DNA of 31,178 bases from a virus: positions 1 to 31,178 of the IMG/VR virus record IMGVR_UViG_3300017917_002411; one strand, given 5' to 3'. Shown here in pieces: positions 28,273-31,178 of the stretch. How positions within the stretch are numbered: position 1 is the first letter of the stretch; the number at the start of each line of letters is the position of its first letter. Below the pieces are notes generated by a model. It ran no database searches and was not told where the DNA came from. It saw only the letters and a list, made by a program, of their open reading frames with translations. The position numbers were made by a program, and so were the translations under genes.

Positions 28273-28901
28273 CAGTTAAACTTATTTCGGTAACACCAGA
28301 TGCAGAACAAACAATGGCATTTATTGCACGAGTTTCTAATCCTGCGAATCAAGACAACGAAAACTATGCCAAGTTGCTTGCTTATTGTATTAAGCACAAT
28401 CATTGGTCTGTGTTTGAGCAGTCTTCTATGACTCTTGAGATTGAGACAACTCGTGGTATTGCAGCTCAAATACTTCGCCACCGTTCGTTTACGTTTCAAG
28501 AGTTTTCTCAGCGTTATGCTGATTCATCTCTATTGGGTGAAATTCCAGTTCCAGAACTTCGTCGCCAGGATACCAAAAATCGTCAAAACTCTATTGATGA
28601 TCTTTCCGAAGATCTTAAAATGGATCTTTGGTTAAAAATTAATGATCATTTTAAGGAGTCTATGGAACTCTACAAGAAGCTTCTTGATGTGGGAGTAGCA
28701 AAAGAGTGTGCAAGGTTTGTACTGCCCTTAGCAACGCCTACACGCATCTATATGACGGGTTCTTGTAGGAGTTGGATTCACTATATTAATCTTCGTTCGG
28801 CAAACGGCACACAAAAAGAACATATGGATATTGCTCTTGAGTGCAAGCGAGTGTTTTCCGAACAGTTTCCAACAGTTGCGGAAGCTCTTGAATGGATCTA
28901 A
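28269..28901 (+). CDS. thyX: Flavin-dependent thymidylate synthase
   Basis: The 210-residue ThyX carries the hallmark R70-H-R72 followed by S80 and R82 ([14 protein letters not shown]; ThyX motif RHRxxSxxxxSxR allowing phage spacing). The conserved [20 protein letters not shown] region is followed by the SW and NLR elements of the C-terminal half. It makes dTMP from dUMP using reduced FAD and methylenetetrahydrofolate, supplying phage DNA synthesis. Start overlaps the preceding stop (ATGA). Confidence 0.97.
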   Translation: MTVKLISVTPDAEQTMAFIARVSNPANQDNENYAKLLAYCIKHNHWSVFEQSSMTLEIETTRGIAAQILRHRSFTFQEFSQRYADSSLLGEIPVPELRRQDTKNRQNSIDDLSEDLKMDLWLKINDHFKESMELYKKLLDVGVAKECARFVLPLATPTRIYMTGSCRSWIHYINLRSANGTQKEHMDIALECKRVFSEQFPTVAEALEWI

Positions 28902-28925
28902 ATAAAATATCTTGATTTTATAACA

Positions 28926-29174
28926 ATGCCAACGTACCCCGTAGTGAATACAAAAACTGGTGAACAGAAAGAAGTGGAAATGAGTATCCACGCCTGGGAC
29001 CAGTGGAAAATGGATAATCCAGACTGGACCCGTGATTGGTCTGATCCCTCTACTTGCCCTTCTCCTGGTGAGGTGGGTGAGTGGAAGGATAAACTTGTTG
29101 CAAAGAATCCTGGATGGAACGACATCTTACATAAAGCATCAAAAGCACCTGGTTCACGTGTAAAGAAAATCTAG
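28926..29174 (+). CDS. Conserved hypothetical protein upstream of phoH (82 residues)
   Basis: The protein begins MPTYPVVNTKTGEQKEVEMS and continues AWDQWKMDNPDWTRDWSDPS. This is the pattern MPTY..xNxxTGexxexxMS...xxxNPxW seen in a small protein family of T4-like phages. The start resembles zinc-ribbon (FmdB-like) proteins but the cysteines are absent, so metal binding is not expected. It ends one base before phoH and is probably cotranscribed with it. A weak late-promoter core (TAAATAAA) lies in the gap after thyX. Confidence 0.75.
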   Translation: MPTYPVVNTKTGEQKEVEMSIHAWDQWKMDNPDWTRDWSDPSTCPSPGEVGEWKDKLVAKNPGWNDILHKASKAPGSRVKKI

Positions 29175-29175
29175 T

Positions 29176-29934
29176 ATGGCAAGAAGAAAAAGAGGCAACA
29201 ATGACCAACCAATCGGAGTTGGTTTGACCGCAAAACAGATGAAGAGGAAAAAACCTCTAAGTTCTGAATATTTGATTGACATTGATCCCCTTACAGATAA
29301 TCAAAGAAAACTCTTTGATTCTTATGCCGATGGTAAGCATATTGTTGCTTATGGTTGTGCTGGAACTGGTAAGACTTTCATTACACTTTATAATGCTCTT
29401 GTAGATGTTCTGGATGAACAATCTCCTTATGAAAGAATCTATTTGGTTCGTTCATTAGTTGCCACAAGAGAAATCGGTTTCCTTCCTGGGTCTCATGAAG
29501 ACAAGGCAGATATTTACCAGATTCCTTATAAGAATATGGTGAAGTATATGTTCCAAATGCCTTCCGATGCAGACTTTGAAATGCTTTATGGCAACTTAAA
29601 GTCACAAGAAACTATTAAGTTTTGGTCAACTTCGTTCCTTCGTGGAACTACACTTGATAACTCTATCATCATCGTTGATGAGTTTCAGAATCTAAACTTT
29701 CACGAACTTGATTCCATCATTACTCGTGTGGGTGAGAATACCAAGATTTGTTTCTGTGGTGATGCTTCTCAGTCTGACTTGCAGAAAACAAATGAGCGTA
29801 ATGGCATTGTAGATTTTATGACAGTCTTGCGTAAAATGCCATCTTTTGATATAATCGAGTTTGGTGTAGACGATATTGTTCGTTCTGGACTTGTTAAAGA
29901 ATACATCCTCGCAAAAATGGAATCAGGTTTTTAA
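29176..29934 (+). CDS. phoH: PhoH-like ATPase
   Basis: The 252-residue PhoH domain protein has Walker A GCAGTGKT (60-67) and Walker B IIIVDEFQN. It also has the family motifs VRSLVATREIGFLPGS and FCGDASQSDL. PhoH is a P-loop ATPase with RNA-helicase-like fold, common in marine phages and linked to phosphate stress in bacteria, but its phage role is not settled. Basic N-terminal extension (RRKRGNNDQPIG, then MKRKKPL). It is cotranscribed with the next gene, which starts on its last base (TAATG). Confidence 0.95.
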   Translation: MARRKRGNNDQPIGVGLTAKQMKRKKPLSSEYLIDIDPLTDNQRKLFDSYADGKHIVAYGCAGTGKTFITLYNALVDVLDEQSPYERIYLVRSLVATREIGFLPGSHEDKADIYQIPYKNMVKYMFQMPSDADFEMLYGNLKSQETIKFWSTSFLRGTTLDNSIIIVDEFQNLNFHELDSIITRVGENTKICFCGDASQSDLQKTNERNGIVDFMTVLRKMPSFDIIEFGVDDIVRSGLVKEYILAKMESGF

Positions 29935-30614
29935 TGTTTAATCATATTGATATTGAACTACCTCAGTTGGAGCGTGAAACCATTGATGGTGTAAGGTATT
30001 ACAAAGTTCCTGACGAAGAAGAACTTCTCCGACTGGTCTCCATTACATCGGTGACCAGTCATTTTAATAAAGAAATCTTTATTAACTGGCGCAAAAAGGT
30101 TGGAGAAGAAGAAGCAGAGCGCATTACAAAAGCGGCAACTAGTCGTGGTACGGATATGCACTCTCTTGTAGAGAACTATCTGTATAACCGTGATCTTCCT
30201 CCAGTTCAACCTCTTTCAGATTTTCTATTCAAGATTGCAAAAACAGAACTAAATCGTATAAATAATATTTACGCCCTTGAAGGGTCCCTATATAGTAAGC
30301 AACTAGGTATTGCTGGGACAGTTGATTGTATTGCCGAATATGACGGCGAGTTAGCTATAATCGACTTTAAGACTTCTAAAAAACCAAAACCACGTGAGTG
30401 GATCGAACACTATTTTGTTCAATGTATGGCATATGGTTGTATGCTATACGAACTAACAGGATTGACTGTTAAAAAACTTGTAATCATTATGGCTTGTGAA
30501 AATGGAGAATGCGTCGTTTATGAAGAAAGAGACAAATCAAAATACATCAAACTCCTCAGCAAATACATTAGAAAGTTTGTTAGAGATAAACTGGAGCTCT
30601 ATGGAACCAAATAA
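29934..30614 (+). CDS. PD-(D/E)XK nuclease, RecB/Cas4-like exonuclease
   Basis: The 226-residue protein has the nuclease motifs H76 (GTDMHSLVENYL), E116 (ALEGSLYSKQLGIAGTVDCI, with D131), and D144-F-K146 (AIIDFKTSKKP). It ends with a QCMAYGCMLYELTG helix, all typical of RecB-like nucleases. No iron-sulfur cysteine cluster is seen, unlike Cas4. Such proteins are conserved in cyanomyoviruses and probably process DNA during recombination or replication. Overlap with phoH is one base and with gene 33 is 14 bases. Confidence 0.88.
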   Translation: MFNHIDIELPQLERETIDGVRYYKVPDEEELLRLVSITSVTSHFNKEIFINWRKKVGEEEAERITKAATSRGTDMHSLVENYLYNRDLPPVQPLSDFLFKIAKTELNRINNIYALEGSLYSKQLGIAGTVDCIAEYDGELAIIDFKTSKKPKPREWIEHYFVQCMAYGCMLYELTGLTVKKLVIIMACENGECVVYEERDKSKYIKLLSKYIRKFVRDKLELYGTK

Positions 30615-30861
30615 AGAACTAGAACAAGCCATCGAGAATAAGTTTCTAACGCCTTCCAAGTTTGCCCTTGAGATTGAAAAGATCGTAGCAGAAGAAAACT
30701 TTAACTACATTGATGCAATTTGTCACTATTGCGAAATCAATAGTCTTGAGGTAGAATCAGTTACGAAACTCATTTCAAAACCTTTGAAAGAGAAACTAAA
30801 GTGGGACGCAACCCGTCTTAACTTTATGAAACGAACTTCGAGAGCAAAACTTCCGCTATGA
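30601..30861 (+). CDS. 33: Late-transcription coactivator (gp33-like)
   Basis: The product has 86 residues from the ATG at 30601, which is preceded by GGAG at a good distance; a longer frame from 30496 would begin inside the nuclease gene and is unlikely. The sequence FALEIEKIVAEENFNYIDAI, then SLEVESVTKLISKPLKEKL, matches T4 gp33 (IEKMVEEFGMSYLEATTAF), and the C-terminus RAKLPL resembles the clamp-binding hydrophobic end. T4 gp33 connects RNA polymerase to the sliding clamp and, with gp55, drives late promoters, which fits the ATAAATA elements seen across this window. Gene 59 follows, as in T4 gene neighbourhoods. Confidence 0.88.
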   Translation: MEPNKELEQAIENKFLTPSKFALEIEKIVAEENFNYIDAICHYCEINSLEVESVTKLISKPLKEKLKWDATRLNFMKRTSRAKLPL

Positions 30862-31178
30862 GTCCTTTTGAGACATACCAAACTTATCTTTCGATGAAAA
30901 GTCATTTTACTAACAGTAAATATGACTTTTTTAAGTATGGAGGCAAATCTAGAGCAACCGTAACTTCATTTAACAAACGCAAGGACAAATACTGGTTCGA
31001 AAAAAGTTCAAGAAAATATTCAGATAAAGAGATAGTAGATTTTTTACTCTCAAACTTTGTATCCGCAGACAACCCACAGAACTTATGGATTGGAGAAATT
31101 ATCAATTCTGGAGAAAGAACATACGCAGATTGGATGCGGAGACAACAGAGTTTGACTTACTTGTTCAAAGAACAATCA
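30858..31178 (+). CDS. 59: Helicase-loader gp59-like protein (partial, continues past window)
   Basis: The ATG at 30858 overlaps the gene 33 stop (ATGA), and the frame is open through 107 codons to the window edge with no stop. The sequence FETYQTYLSMKSHFTNSKYD, then RKDKYWFEKSSRKYSDKEIV and WIGEI, aligns with T4 gp59 (YKLYLMIKQHMNGKYDVIKY; RRDKYFFQKL; DAWIGDI). gp59 loads the gp41 helicase onto gp32-coated single strands at replication forks. T4 gp59 is 217 residues, so about half is present here. Confidence 0.92.
   Translation, partial: MSPFETYQTYLSMKSHFTNSKYDFFKYGGKSRATVTSFNKRKDKYWFEKSSRKYSDKEIVDFLLSNFVSADNPQNLWIGEIINSGERTYADWMRRQQSLTYLFKEQS

Noticed and set aside
30496-30600. Extended start of the gene 33 coactivator at 30496
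   Set aside because: It would extend into the nuclease gene by over 100 bases; the ATG at 30601 has a GGAG at a normal distance and gives the usual length (T4 gp33 is 112 residues) and conserved start.
1-31178. Search for tRNA genes, IS elements, integrase or attachment sites
   Set aside because: No cloverleaf-like sequence, transposase or integrase, or terminal inverted repeats were seen by reading; cannot be excluded without a covariance-model scan.

Overview
The window is part of the genome of a T4-like cyanophage (cyanomyovirus), most likely one that infects marine Synechococcus. Three things point there. It carries photosystem II reaction-centre genes (the 3' end of psbA, interrupted by a group I intron, and a complete psbD). 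It carries T4 core genes in a T4-like neighbourhood (33 next to 59, nrdC-type glutaredoxin, phoH, thyX). Many intergenic gaps hold a T4-type late promoter core (ATAAATA). Almost everything reads on the + strand; the exception is a two-gene minus-strand operon at 23.1-25.5 kb.

Layout. (1) 1-1.9 kb, photosynthesis and homing: 3' half of the psbA group I intron, psbA exon 2, terminator, a free-standing endonuclease VII-type HNH gene, then psbD. (2) 1.9-3.1 kb: five small, closely packed or overlapping hypothetical genes and a second HNH endonuclease. (3) 3.1-14.6 kb, virion fibre and adhesin region: a beta-helix-like structural protein, a small structural protein, an 838-residue repeat fibre, a fibre ending in an S74-type autocleaving chaperone, two more fibre proteins, and the first two of three seven-repeat RCC1-type beta-propellers (the third is at 16.5 kb). 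(4) 14.7-25.5 kb, sugar and protein-modification accessory region: two 2-oxoglutarate/Fe(II) oxygenases, a TPR-GT9-like fusion, a GT25-like and a second GT9-like glycosyltransferase, a CxxCxxCC protein, separate HldC-like nucleotidyltransferase and HldA-like kinase genes, a small HAD phosphatase, a cupin and, on the minus strand, HldD-like epimerase and a flavin-dependent tryptophan halogenase. (5) 25.6-31.2 kb, conserved T4-like early/middle genes: glutaredoxin, small conserved proteins, a DUF4278-like peptide, thyX, phoH, a RecB/Cas4-type nuclease, late-transcription coactivator 33 and the start of helicase loader 59.

How it may work together. The kinase, nucleotidyltransferase, HAD phosphatase and epimerase match the last steps of ADP-heptose synthesis from sedoheptulose 7-phosphate; only a GmhA-type isomerase is not seen. 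They are packed with two GT9-like (heptosyltransferase-fold) enzymes, a GT25-like enzyme, two dioxygenases and a halogenase, directly beside and interleaved with propeller and fibre genes. My main inference is a phage-encoded virion-decoration module: heptose or a related sugar made from the pentose-phosphate pool and placed on fibre or propeller proteins, perhaps with hydroxylation. The enzyme families are recognisable; the joint function is untested.

No gene-free stretch is longer than 300 bases. No tRNA gene, CRISPR array, IS element or attachment site was recognised.
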